This document shows positions 1 through 10,977 of a stretch of 64,000 nt of DNA, piece by piece. The translations under genes and the position numbers were made by a program. Numbering within the stretch: the stretch's first letter is position 1; each line of letters starts with the position of its first letter. This stretch comes from Congeria kusceri (taxonomy: Eukaryota > Mollusca > Bivalvia > Myida > Dreissenidae). Location: positions 1 through 64,000 of the forward strand of contig JAPFQT010000379.1 in assembly GCA_027627225.1 (NCBI GenBank). Direction: 5' to 3'. The notes beneath the pieces were generated by a model, which saw nothing but the letters and a program-made list of their open reading frames with translations, did no database searches and was not told the DNA's origin.

Positions 1-515
1 AGATATTTTAATGAAACTTAATGCATAGATACCTTATATCGAGACCTCGCTTAAATTGCATATTGGGTTGGTGGGGTCAAGATCAAGGTCACTGTTACTA
101 AAAAATATGAAAACGGTTTCTGTGCAATAACTTGAGAATGCATTGAGATATTTTAAATGAAACGTAATAGATACCTTATATTTAGACCTCGCTTGGGATT
201 GCATATAGGGTGGGTGGGGTCAAGGTCGAGGTCACCGTTACTGAAAAAAAAGGTTTCCGCTCAATAGCTTGAGAACACATTGAGATATTTTAATGAAACT
301 TTCATACATAGATATCTTAAATCTAGACCTCGCATGGGATTAAATATGGGGTGTGGGGTAAAGGTCGAGTTCATCATTACTAACAATTTTATTGATGTGC
401 TTTTCAAAAAATTTGGTTTTCGTGGAATTTTCATGTTTCTTGTTTTAGAAAAAAAATGCCAGTAACTCTGACATACACACAAAAAGTCGAGCGTGCTGTC
501 CTACAACAGCTCTTG
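1..515 (+). mobile_element. 5'-truncated repeat with ~140-bp tandem units, family A 3' end
   Basis: The stretch begins inside a tandem array. The phrase AGATATTTTA recurs at 1, 146 and 283, and each unit carries GAGACCTCGCTTGGGATT and a GGGTGGGTGGGGTCAAGG segment followed by ACCGTTACT. The same unit recurs at 9230-9540, 36230-37700, 42260-42700 and 56690-56810. The end is a small hairpin (GCTGT 495-499 with ACAGC 506-510) followed by CTTG at 512-515 and then T. The same terminus closes the element at 38788. Small open frames inside are by-products of the repeat. Confidence 0.6.
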
Positions 516-870
516 TTCTTGTCTGTGTTTGGCTGGCTGGCAGCAGCTGTGGTCTTATAACATTTATTCTACATGTATATTGACCTTGTTCTCAGTGTTT
601 CATTGTAATTGATTATGAAATTTATACGGATGGCATCGAATACCAAAATCGATATTTGATTATTCGCTTTTTTATTCAATCGAATATTAGAATATTGGCA
701 TAGATTGATATTTACTACATTAAGCTTTGTGACCCAGTCAACACCATGTTAATAATCGTTTAGAGTTTTAGTATACATCATCGCTGTATCTTCATTAGCA
801 AATTGCAATATCATATTAATGTGTTAATACCATTAAGCATAAACCACTGAGGTCCCATGTTAAGTATTGT
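516..870. other. unannotated spacer
   Basis: AT-rich sequence between two repeats. I see no coding frame, tRNA-like box or inverted repeat of note. Confidence 0.5.
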
Positions 871-2203
871 TTTTAGCCCACCAGTCCTGAGCACAAGTTC
901 TCATGGTGAGCTTTTGTGATCGCCCATTGTTCGTTGTCCATGCATGCGTGCGTGCGTCCGTCATCAACTTTTCATTCAAACGACATCTCCTAAACCACTT
1001 GGCAGATTTTTACCAAACTTCACAGGAATGATCATTGGCTGACCCTCCTTCAAAGTTATAAAATTATTACGGTCCGCTGCATATGTAGGTCACCAGAACT
1101 AAAAATAGATTTTAAAAGTGAAAACTTAAAACATCTCTGAAACTGCAAGGCCCAGAGGTTTCATATTTGGTATGAAACATCCTAAAGTGGTCCTCTACAA
1201 AGATTGTTAAAATTATGCCCCTTGGGTCAAAACTGGCCACGCCCCGGGGGTCACATGGTTTATGTAGAATATATAGCAAAATGACTTTAAAAATCTTCTC
1301 CTCTGAAACCACAAGGCCCAGAGGTTTCATTTTTAGCTCACCTGAGCACAAAGTGCTCATGGTGAGCTTTTGTGATCGCCCATTGTCCATGTGTGTGTGC
1401 GTCCGTCATCAACTTTTAATTCAAACAACATCTCCTAAACCAATTGGCAGATTTTCACCAAACTTCACAGGAATGATCATTAGGTGACCCTCTTTCAAAG
1501 TTGTTCAAATCTTTACGGTTTGCTGCATATGTAGGTCACCAGAGCTTAAAATAGATTTAAAAGGTGTAAACTTTAAAAATCTTTAAGGATTTCATTGAAA
1601 CTTATTTTCTATATGAAAATGAACCCATAGGCCAATTTTGAAAGTCTTGTTTAAAATTTGTCAAAATTATGGGCCTTTTTACATTTAGACATTGTACAGT
1701 CCCGTGGGTGGGGTGGCGGAATCAACTTTTGATTTCCACTTTCTTACTCGATAATGAATTTTCATACATAGATACCCTAAAGCAATACTTTACTTGGGAT
1801 TGCATTTGGGGTGGGTTGGTTGGGGTCAAGGTAGGTGACTGTTATTAAAAATAGAAAAAAACAACAACAGATTCTGCTTGATAACTCGTGAACAAATTGA
1901 AATACATTACTGAAACTCAGTTTATAGATACCGTTTAGCGAGACATTGCATGAGATTGATGAAACTTTATAGACTTTATAACCCAATAATCATCAAACTT
2001 GCTCAGAACATTTGTCCCAATGATATCTAAGACAAGTTCGAAACTGGGTCACATGGGGTCAAAGGTGACCAGGCCAAATAGAAGAAAAAGCTTGTGAACA
2101 CTCCAGAGGCCACATTCTTAGCTGAATCTTTATGAAACTTACTCAGAACAATTTAGTTCCTTAGCCTCTCAGGTGAGCGACCTAGAGCTTTATGGCCCTC
2201 TTG
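871..2203 (+). mobile_element. family B repeat (AGCTCACCTGAGC type), two nested starts
   Basis: A TTTTAGCCCACC start at 871 and a cleaner TTTTAGCTCACCTGAGC start at 1331 both run into a GTGAGCTTTTGTGATCGCCC segment, a GCGTGCGTCCGTC tract and units ending in TTCACAGGAATGATCATT. This suggests one copy inserted into, or duplicated within, another. The right end, GGTGAGCGACCTAGAGC to TATGGCCCTCTTGTTT, carries CTTG at 2200-2203 after a decayed GGCC hairpin. The better preserved hairpin of this family is at 12764-12780. There is no protein-coding content. Confidence 0.55.
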
Positions 2204-2214
2204 TTTAATATTTA

Positions 2215-3010
2215 TAGTTCATGTGAAAGTGTATCATACTGGATTTGCTCATGCCTCTTTTTGTCTAAATTGTGTTGGTTCTTCGTCCATTTTATTTTAC
2301 TATTGCATTGGGGCATACTTTGTTGAAAATGACGGTTCAGTAATAGATACCAGAATCAGTAGAAGGTAAAATAAGATAAAACACTACTTTGAGTATATAA
2401 ATTAAGAACTTTAGTTGCAAAGCATATCATATCTCTTGCGACCGACTTTAAATCGGAATGTGAAAGCAATTGTTAACACACAAAAGCACAATCACAGATC
2501 TATCATCATATTTTTTGTTAATATATCTTTAACATGTAGTTACCAGTGATACTTTGATAAAAATTGCAGACAAGTTTAGCTAAAATAATATGCCTTACAA
2601 ATTCTATGGTACAATTATGATATTTGAAAACTAACCAATAGACACTACAAAATTTTGAAAAGCTCGAAAATGAGATTCCCCTCCCCAGTGAATTCCTTTG
2701 TGTCACATAGCCCTGATCAAATAACCACAAGTTTTGTTGTACAAAATCTTTCACTATGTACACATTAAGTTAAATTTTAAATTTTATTTGGATATTTAAG
2801 AATACTTCAATAGGGTTATATCCATTCATCTTCAAAAAACAGCATTTTTCGTTACACATTTTCCATTAAGTGCACCTTTAGTTAAAATATTTTCAATAGG
2901 ATACCGGTACACGTATTAAAAAAAATATACCAAGGATTATGCCCATGCACATTGGCATTGTAAACTTCTGATCAACATTATATACCATTTTGAAAAACTT
3001 TTTGGTATTA
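2215..3010. repeat. old duplicated block, copy 1
   Basis: Diverged relatives lie at 6240-6780 and 12890-13500. All share, in order, an AATCAGTAGAA phrase or its remnant, a segment with GACTTTAAATC, a CACAGATC..ATTAACA stretch, CTTTGGCACA-like text and CCAGTGAATTCCTTTGTG or its equivalent. A further piece at 23520-23600 resembles 2780-2900 (GGATATTTAAGAA). No frame is conserved between copies, so this looks like an old duplication or a decayed element and not exons. Confidence 0.4.
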
Positions 3011-3020
3011 TTCAGATTTT

Positions 3021-3180
3021 AGATACAGTGGATTTATGTTTAGAAGAGACTTCCTCGAAACAGAAAATACCATAAAAGCGGAAAGTGTCGTCCCGGATTA
3101 GCCTGTGCGGACTGCACAGGCTAATCCTGGAAGACACTTTAAGCACATTCATTAAGCCCGGTTTTCCCATGACATGCCTC
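3021..3180 (-). mobile_element. fold-back element, partial copy
   Basis: This is a truncated minus-strand copy of the element seen complete at 57503-57735. It keeps the internal GATTTATGTTTAGA and ACCATAAAAGCGGAAAG segments and one terminal arm. The arm is itself a strong hairpin: GTGTCGTCCCGGATTAGCC near 3086-3104 pairs with the sequence ending near 3138 around a short GGACT loop. The terminus reads AAGCCCGGTTTTCCC. It is a non-coding MITE-like or fold-back element. Confidence 0.65.
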
Positions 3181-3429
3181 ATATATATATTTTTTTTATT
3201 GCAAATTTATGATCCATTTAGCGTCAAAATATGGCATTTAACACAAACGTTGCTTTTGATAATATAATCAAGTGTCTGTTGATATGACGATTTTGCTAGC
3301 AATCATCTTTAATAAGACAATGAATGCCAGCAAACAGTCCATAGTTTTCACAAGTTTGATAAAACATGATAAGAATTGCATTTTGATATGACCTATTGAA
3401 ATGCATGGACCTAGCTGATACAGTTAATT

Positions 3430-3960
3430 TGTTAACCCAGTAGAAAACGACCAAAATGGAAGAAGAGCGAGCTTTTATTTAACCCAAAGAAAATATAGAA
3501 TATTTGGCATATAAAGAACTGGTTTGATTTAACAAAGAAAAAACTGTTGAGTCGGGACTTTCGTCGGGTAGGTAGGCAATAACCATAATTACATACAACA
3601 TTGAAAACACCTTGAATGCTGTCATTGTGCTTTAGTGCCAGGGTTATTTGCTTTGATTCTACGATGGTCGCAGTCTTCACCGATGAACGTTTCAATACAA
3701 AGGCAGATCTTTAAAAGTGGTCGCATATTTGTTTGGTATTTGCTCTGTTATCATAATCGTTGGAAAATAAGTGACAAAATTTGTAGATTAAATTTGTTAA
3801 CATTGGAAATTAAGTAGTTTTCATGTCATGTTATCCTTCACTTGCAGCTGGTTTCCATGTTTTTTTCGTGGATAAACAATTCAGTTATTTAGGGAATGTA
3901 CTGTCATATCAGGATTTTCTTAACTGCATGGAGGTCATAGATATGTTTAGGCACATCCTA
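3430..3960. repeat. duplicated block, copy 1 (partner at 29030-29510)
   Basis: The segment shares colinear phrases with 29030-29510: GTTTCAATACAAAG, CAGATCTTTAAA, AGTGGTC, CATATTTGTT, a TCATAAT..TGTTGGAAAATAAGTG-like stretch, and TTTTCATGTCA. Divergence is roughly a fifth to a quarter of positions by eye. No frame is shared, so it is best read as an old segmental copy 25 kb apart. Confidence 0.45.
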
Positions 3961-3989
3961 ACACTTGATGGTGTACATAAATAATAATC

Positions 3990-5270
3990 AAAACATTAAA
4001 ACAGCGACAGCGTCCGCGTCTGAATTGGTTAAAGTTTTTATTCAAAAGTCTTTTTATTTCAAAACTATACAATTTATTCACTTGAAACTTGGAATATACC
4101 TTTTTCATCAACTTCAGTATCAGGGGCAACATTCCCCATAACTCTGCTTTGGATTATGACAGAGTTATGTCCCTTTTTCATATAGATTTTCTGGTTAAAG
4201 TTTATGATTAAAAGTTTTGTAACTTCAAAACTCCAGAAGTTATTCACTTAAAACTTGGAATATACTTTTGTCATCTACGCCAGTGTCAGGGGCAACATTC
4301 TCTATAACTCTGTTATGTATTTTGACAGAGTTATGTCCCTTTTTCACATAGATTTTCAGGTTAAAGTTTATATTCAACAGTTTTGTAACTTCAGAAGTAC
4401 ACAAGTTATTCACTTAAAAATTGAAATAAATGCCTTTGTCATCATTTCCAATATCAGGGGCAACATTCCCTATAACTCTGTGTTGTATTTGGACAGAGTT
4501 ATGCCCATTTTTCACATAGATTTTCTGGTTCAAGTTTAGATCCAAAAGTTTTTTAACTGCAGAACTACATAAGTTACTCACTTTAAACGTCTTGGAATAT
4601 ACCTTTGTCAGCCCCTTTTTCACATACATTTTCTATTCAAAACTTATTTGTAACTTAAGACTACATAAGTTATTCACTTTAAAATAGGAACATACCTGAG
4701 CTGGTGTGTACCCCTCAAAAATCAGGTCACATGTCAAGGTCACACCTAGAAGTCAAAGGGCAAAATTGACACTTTGTTTGTCTGTGCTTCAACTTTAATG
4801 GATTATTCAAACTACCTGGCACAGAGGTTAACTTAAGTTATACAACATAAAGTGCATATAAACCAGATCAATAAGTCAAAGGTCAAGGTCACTCTTAGTG
4901 GTCAAAGGTCAAGATCAGCTTTTGCTTTGTCCTGACTATAACTTTGTCCTAGATTGAGCTATTTTGCAATTAAACAAATGTTTGCCTAAACAAGACAACA
5001 TGTTACGAGCATGAAATAGATCTGAAGGTCAAAGGTCAGTGTCATACTTAAAGGTCAAAAGTTGAAATTGGCCTCTTTATTTCTACAGACTTTTAACTTT
5101 TTAAATGGATTTTAAGACTTTAAACGAATGTTAACCTTAAAATGACAATTTGTCTCCATATGAATCTAATTCTTAGGTTTAATATCAAGGCTACATTTAG
5201 AGGTCAAAGCGTCATCGGGGTGCATCCATTGTTTACACCAATATTCTTGATGATATTTGTAGCTTGGTGT
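3990..5270. repeat. tandem ~165-bp units with AGGTCA-rich tail
   Basis: Units carry TTATTCACTT, AACTTGGAATATACC, TCAGGGGCAACATTC and GAGTTATGTCCCTTTTTC. The last phrase recurs near 4160, 4331 and 4495. From about 4720 the sequence changes to repeated GGTCAAAGGTCAAGGTCAC phrases (4883-4891 is TCAAGGTCA). It resembles the internal arrays of the family A and B elements. Short frames such as 4255-4539 come from the repeat and are not annotated. Confidence 0.5.
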
Positions 5271-6780
5271 ATTGAAGGTCAGTACCAAGCCAAATTCTAG
5301 GGCAAGTTCCAGTTGTATTGTGAGTGAGTTTTATTTATCTGTGTCGGTTCCCTGTAACTTCTTGTTTATTATAATGAAGTGCTTAGTACTCAGCAAGATG
5401 CCTTCTTGCGCATATAATAGGCATGTTCCAGTCCAATGATTATTTAGTGACCTGTGGCCCCTGCTCTCTAACCAGACGTTTTAAGCAGAAACAGTGCCAA
5501 TCCCATGATTAATTCTTTTGTGCATTTCGTCCATTGTGTGTGCATGTATCTGTGGGTGTTTTACATTTCAACACTGGGCAGCAGTCCGGTCAAACAATTA
5601 TTTAGTGACTTGTGGCCTCCAGCATTCCCACCAGACGTGCCAAGCCCAAGATATATTTTGTGTGTGCTTGCATCAGTTTATACTTAAAACACCTAATTGC
5701 ACAAAACACAATATTGGGTAAAAGAGAAGAAATCCATTCTTATTTGTCAACATTGCTGGTACGTCCTGATACATGATTTAACATCTGTGAAATTATACAA
5801 TAAAGATTCTGCGCAGTCTGTCAAGTTTTGAAATTTATAAAAATTATCGAAGTACAAATTTGCTCTCTGATACGTATTTGTTTGCCACTTAAAATTCAAA
5901 CCAACTGCTTTTGGTTTTCAGTTTCACGTCAGTTTTGTGCACATTTTGAGCATTCTTGTTTTACTGTCACCAGTTATGCATGTATTTTCATCAGTAAATG
6001 CCATGCGTAAATCGCAACTTACTCAAGTGCATGCTTCTTTTTGTAGCGATATTTTACCATTTATCCTTTACTTAAATAAACTGAAACACTTTTATTTTGC
6101 AATGTATACAACTTTATTGCTTTCTGTGTCTAAACAAACCATGTGGACATGTTTTTATTGAATGTCTGTTAGTATTAGCCCTGATGACATTGATGCGGTT
6201 TGAGTGTATTTGCAATTTGTAATGATCAGTAGCTATAAAAGTATATTTAAATTTCAGGTATTTGGTTTGCTCTTCTGTCCGAATTGTGTTAGTTATTGGT
6301 GGAATTTTATTCTAAACTTGCATTTGTGTATCTTTTGTTTATACTGCCTACATTTGAAGTTTTAGGGTTATTCCTAGCCCTCTAGGGGTCAAAATCAGTA
6401 GAATGTAAAATAAAATGCTCAAAGTATAACCAGGTTAAGGAAGTCAGGAGTTAATCATTGCATTTCTTCTGCAATGACTTTAGGAGATTAAATCAGAATC
6501 CGAAAGGAAATTAAATTGGAATGAGAAAGCTGTTGTTAACTCATTGAATCTTAACCACAGATCCATTAACACATTGTTCTTTAATATCTCTTTGGCACAA
6601 TGTAACAGTGCTACTTTGACCCTTACAGTTGAAACCAATGTGAACAACTTAAGCGGGAATAACATGCCATTTAAGCGTTCTATGGTACAACAAAAAATAA
6701 TGAAGTTTTAAAAACAGCAGTAGAATATGATCTGTCTAAAAACAATGTCAAAATGTTTAAATGGAATTTCTGTTATTTTG
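5270..6780. repeat. duplicated block, copy 2 (partner at 11240-13250)
   Basis: Colinear similarity to 11240-13250 includes CAGTACCAAGCCAAATT, GCACTCAG-like text, CATATAATAGGCATGTTCC, TTTAGTGAC..TGTGGC, ACCAGACG, CCTGATAC..GAT.TAACATCTG, a CAGTTTCAC segment and TTGTAGC.ATATTTTAC. Small frames at 5505-5721 and 5828-6161 are not conserved in the partner. Function unknown; it may be an old element or a segmental duplicate. Confidence 0.45.
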
Positions 6781-6797
6781 GTCACAGTGACATTTTT

Positions 6798-7745
6798 TAT
6801 CACCTGAGCACTTTTCACAGAATCGCAAAGTGCTCAGGATGTGAGCTATTGTTGTCAGTCTCTGTCCAGTGTCAGGCTTCCTTTGTTTGTCATGTGTTGT
6901 CAATTTACTTCAAACAACTTCTCTGAAACCTCTTGGTGGATTTTAACAAAACTTGGCAGGAATGTTTCTGGGGTGGTCCTTTATCATATTCCTACAATTC
7001 GGTGGAATATCTGTACAACTCTGGATGCCATGATAACCAAAAGCTTTGAAAAATAACAAACTTCAAAAATCTTGTCAGAAACCACTCGCTGGATTTTAAA
7101 GAAATTTTACAGAAATGTTACTTGGGTGACAACCCACCAAATTCCTTCAAATAACTTTAATTTTTAAAAAACATGGCCACCTGGGTGTGTGAAAGTTTGC
7201 CAATATATGGCTGTATAGGCAACTTTAACAACCTTCTGGTCGAAAACCACTTGTGGTTTTCAAAATAATTTAAAAGAAATGTTTCTTGGGTTCCCTTCTA
7301 CTAAATTCCAGCAAATAATTTTGATGCATTAAAAATCATGGCCGACAGGTGGTGGGGAATTTCAACCGTATATTGTCATATAGGCAACTTTCACAGTCTT
7401 CTTGCAAAAAGCCACTTTGGATTTCAAAATAATTTCACAGAGATGTTTGTTAGGTGATCCTCTACCAAATCCCTTTAAATTCATGTTGATTTGTAAAAAA
7501 AACATGACCATCAGGGAGTTAGGAAGTTTGAACATATATGGCTGTATTGCAAGTTTGACAATATTCTTTTTAGGAAACCACTGTTTGAATTACTAAATAA
7601 TTTCACAGAAATGTTACTTGGGTGACCCTCTACAAAATTTTGTTAGATAATTTTGATTTATATAAAAACATGGCCATCAGGGGGTGGGGAGGTGTGACCG
7701 TATATGGCTGTATAGTCATTTTTGACAATCTTGTTGGAAACTATA
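6798..7745 (+). mobile_element. family B repeat with ~160-bp tandem units
   Basis: The start TATCACCTGAGCAC..AAGTGCTCAGG..GTGAGCTATTGTTGTCAG matches the family B head. The body repeats a unit of about 160 bp (GAAACCACT..GATTTTAAA, TTTCACAGAAATGTT, TTGGGTGACCC, ATGGCCACC). The right end is not clear, because the usual GGCC hairpin and CTTG are missing after 7745, so this copy is probably 3'-truncated. Confidence 0.5.
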
Positions 7746-7864
7746 GTGCAAAAACATTGACCTGATTGAAGTATGTTTGTGTATATTTGGAGATGTTTGT
7801 ATTACTTATTTTGGATTTAATTATAGATATAATTGAATGTAGCTTTAGTTACCGCTAAGTTTAA

Positions 7865-7975
7865 GCAAGGATAGATTGTGTAGTTGTATGCGTGTCTACC
7901 GATGAACCAATATATTAGGGTTCGAATCTCGGGGTACACTTTTTACATCAAAATGGTTTTTAAATGAAATATATA
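7865..7975 (+). mobile_element. tRNA-derived SINE remnant
   Basis: GGTTCGAATCT at 7919-7929 is a good RNA polymerase III B box. The preceding stretch TGTGTAGTTGTATGCGTG with CTACCGATGAACC resembles a degraded tRNA head with an A box and anticodon arm. No acceptor-stem pairing or CCA can be made out, so this is not an intact tRNA gene. Confidence 0.45.
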
Positions 7976-8058
7976 ATACGGTGCAGTAGAATATCTAGGA
8001 AATTATGTTTGTGATTGAAATAAACGCATGTAGATCTACATATTTTATTTCTGTTTTT

Positions 8059-8620
8059 ATGCCCCCACTTTTATAGGGGGGGGGGGCATATAGATTTGCC
8101 CTTGTCCGTCCGCCCGGCCCGTCTGTCCGTCGGATTTTTGTGTTACGCGCTAGAGCGATGATGCTTTATACACATATTTATCAGCATGTGAACTGTGCAC
8201 CTGGGTATTTTCGCGCAGTTCTTTCTGACGTCAGAGTTATGGCCCTTTTTTAGCTAAAAAGAATACATTTTTGGAATTGTGTCGCATGTAACTCGAAAAG
8301 TATAACTGCTACATTGATGAAACTTTATTAACATATTCATCACCATGTGAACTTGTGCACCTGCTTTTTTTTGGCGCAGTTTTGTTCTGAAGTCAGCAGA
8401 GTTTTGGCCCGTTTTTTAGCAAAAAATGACCTTTGTCGGACTTGTTTCACATGTAACTCAAAAACTATACTTGCTACAGTGATGATACTTTATAAACATA
8501 TTCATCACCATGTAAACTTGTGCACCTGGGTATTTTGGTGCAGTTTTTTCCGACATAAGCAGAGTTTTGTGACAACCAGTGGAATGTGGGGGCATTCATG
8601 TCCTACAGACACATGTCTAG
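8059..8620 (+). mobile_element. family C element, copy 1 (GGGGGCATA type)
   Basis: It opens with the near-terminal hairpin ATGCCCCCAC..GGGGGGCATATAG, followed by TTGCCCTTGTCCGTCCG and two to three units containing GTGAACTTGTGCACCTGGG and GAGTTATGGCCC. It closes with GTGGGGGCATTCATG, a GTC..GAC hairpin remnant and CTAG at 8617-8620. A shorter second copy lies at 25279-25683 with the same ends, which fixes both boundaries. Non-coding; the frame at 8347-8661 is a repeat by-product. Confidence 0.7.
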
Positions 8621-8659
8621 TTTGTGGAATTTTTACCCCAGAAGTTGTTTTGTTTAATT

Positions 8660-9578
8660 AGGGCCAAGCGTATTTTTTGCGGGTGCCCTATGGTAATCAG
8701 CATGTCTGTCGGTCTGTCCGCCGGTCTGTCCGTCAGTCCGTCCAAATTTTTCATGTTTTTTTTTTCATAACTTCTAAACTATTTCAGCTATAATTTGAAA
8801 CTTCATGGGTGGATTGATCTCATTAAGGAGAAATGCAGTGCACAAGAACCATTACTCTGCACTTCATGGTTCTGGAGTTATTGCCCTTTGTTAATTTTTC
8901 ATACTTCGTTTTTGCCTGGAGCATAACTCTTAGACTATAAGAGATATTAACTTGAAACTTCATAGGTGGATAGATCTCATTGAGGAGAAGTGCATTTCAC
9001 AAAAACCGTTACTCTGGATTTCATAATTCTGGAGTTATTGACCTTCGTTAATTTTTCTTGCCTGGAGCATAATTCTTAGACTATAAGAGGTATTAACTTG
9101 AAACTTCATAGGTGGATATATCTCATTGAGGAGAAGTGCAGTGCACAAGAACCGTTAATCTGCACTTCATAATTCTGGAGTTATTGCCTTTTGTTAATTT
9201 TTCATTTTCCGGCGGAGTCAACTTTTAGTTTCATCTCTCTAACTTGAGAAGAAATTGAAATATTTTAATGAAACTTCATCCATAGATACCTTATATCGAG
9301 ACCTGGCTTGGGATTACATAGGGGGTGGATGGGGTCACTGTCAAGGTCGCCGTTACAAAAAATATATAAACGGTTTCCGCACAATTACTCGAGAAAGAAT
9401 TGAGCTATTGTAATTTAACTTCATACATAGATGCCTTTTATCAAGACATCGCTTGGGATTGCATAGGGGGTGGGTGGGATCAAGGTCAAGGCCCCATTAC
9501 TAAACATAGAAAACTGTTCCTCACCTTCAAACATGCTATCATTTGGGGCCCACTGCCACTCCTGTGACAAAGCTCTAG
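8660..9578 (+). mobile_element. family E element (AGGGCCAAGCG type)
   Basis: It starts with AGGGCCAAGCG..GCGGGTGCCCT (a near-terminal inverted repeat) and a TCTGTCGGTCTGTCCG tract. Three units with GAAACTTCATAGGTGGAT and TTCTGGAGTTATTG follow, then two ~140-bp family A units (9240-9520). The end, GCCACTCCTGTGAC then CTAG at 9575-9578, fits the shared hairpin plus CTWG terminus. The mixture of unit types suggests that internal arrays are exchanged between families. Confidence 0.55.
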
Positions 9579-10076
9579 TTACCATTATTATACCTCACTT
9601 CGTTTTCCCATTGTAAAATCCCATATGTACTTATCCCTGCAGAGTTTTAATATGCCATGGCGTTGGAAAGTAATATACCCCGTGGAGGGGTATAATTTTT
9701 AATAATATCCCGCGCTTGGACCAAAATATACACCGCGCATGGGCCTAAAAACAGCAACTTGTGTTTTCTGAGAAATCCGTATTAGCTAATAATCAGTAGG
9801 CGCTTATTTCAATGTATTTAAAAAATCAAAGTCGATGAGCTCTTGATTTTCCAAAAATAAACTTTTGTTTACTATGTAAGACTTGTTTGTTCTTTGATTT
9901 ATAGTATTTGTGTTGGGTATTGTAAAATAAATATCGCAGGCATATTGAGGGGTATAGTAAATATCACCCCCTGACATCACTCTCCTCGGGGTGCAATTCA
10001 CTTACTATACCCTTTAACTGCCTATGATATTTATATATTACAATATCCACATGAATGTCTTGTTATTCACTTGTAG
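9579..10076. other. spacer upstream of a candidate exon
   Basis: No gene recognised. The minus-strand frame 9804-10001 is low-complexity and has no family signature. Text resembling a repeat start (TTATACCTCACTTCG, near 9590) is present without a matching end. Confidence 0.35.
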
Positions 10077-10092
10077 AATACTCAGTTGATGT

Positions 10093-10255
10093 ATGGAGGA
10101 CAAACTGGTCAGCCAGCAACTCAAGTTCAGTAAGCAGCAGCAATGGAACTCGAGCCAGACACTGGGCCTGTACCGACAGACCTCCAGCCTAAGTGGAAGT
10201 GACAGTGGTTGGGATAGTTGTCAAGTCGAGGATTGCAACCCAAAGTTTGGCCAAG
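10093..10255 (+). CDS. candidate first coding exon, unknown gene
   Basis: An open frame runs from ATG 10093 through Gln- and Ser-rich sequence: SKQQQWNSS, then YRQTSSLSGSDSGWDS, then VEDCNPKFGQ. It meets a strong splice donor, CCAAG|GTAAGATG, at 10255/10256. A stop at 10087-10089 lies just upstream in frame. A diverged copy with the same donor but with deletions is at 38905-39034, and the similarity extends into the presumed intron. I recognise no family. The composition (Ser/Gln/Asp) is more gene-like than the surroundings. The alternative is a fragment of an unknown dispersed element that happens to be open. Confidence 0.35.
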
Positions 10256-10329
10256 GTAAGATGACATTGATGTCAACAATAGTTGCTGTCATGCTGTCCA
10301 AATAAAGTATGGTTGCAATTAACATATTT

Positions 10330-10977
10330 ATACCCCCACAAACGAAGTTTAGGGGGGTATACAGGAGTGAGCTGTTGGGTCTGTCTGTCGGTTGGTTTTC
10401 ATGGTTTACGGATGATAACTCAAGCAAGGCTTGACATATTCAAACAATTCTTGGTACATATTTGTATCATAATAGAACACAAGTGATGTTTGACTTTGGT
10501 TGTAAACTACTAAATTTCGACAGAGTTATGGTCCCCTTTTGGCTTACATTCCCTAAAAACATGGTTTCCAGAATTGCTTGACATATTCAAATAATTTTTG
10601 GTATTTAGCATCATAAAATACAGGTCAGGTTCGACTTTTGTTACAAAACACTAAATTTTGACAGAGTTATGGCCTCTTTTTGACTTAAATTCCCTAAAAA
10701 CATGGTTTCAGATGTCATGAAAGGCTCAACATATTTAAATTATTTTTGGTACATAGGTGTAACACCATAAAATACTGGTCAGGTTCGACTTTTGTTGCAA
10801 ACCACTAAATGTTGACAGAGTTATGGCTCATATTGAAATTAAATTTTTCCAAAACAACTGTTAAACATGTACAAATTAAAGCATTCTCATTGTGTCCATT
10901 TCTTTCTAATGGATGCCATAGTTTTGTGACAAGGCCATATTATGGGGGTATATCCATCACTCATGAGACAATTCTAG
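10330..10977 (+). mobile_element. family F element, copy 1, with empty-site partner
   Basis: The head is ATACCCCCACAAACGAAGTTTAGGGGGGTAT (hairpin), then TCTGTCTGTCGGTTGG, then about four units with CTTGACATATTCAAA, ACTAAATTTTGACAGAGTT and CCCTAAAAACATGGTTT. The tail is GGGGGTATATCC, a weak hairpin around CTCATGAG, and CTAG at 10974-10977. Copy 2 is at 22587-23449. The paralogous site near 39110-39118 lacks the element and reads straight from the CAACAGATTTTT context into TAGCTCACCTG, which is a natural empty site. Insertion was into a T-run with at most a 2-bp duplication. Confidence 0.7.

Noticed and set aside
5340..5365. CTTGTTT at the start of a duplicated block as another element terminus
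   Set aside because: The same position in the paralogous block (11363) continues differently, there is no hairpin before it, and the match is within the block.
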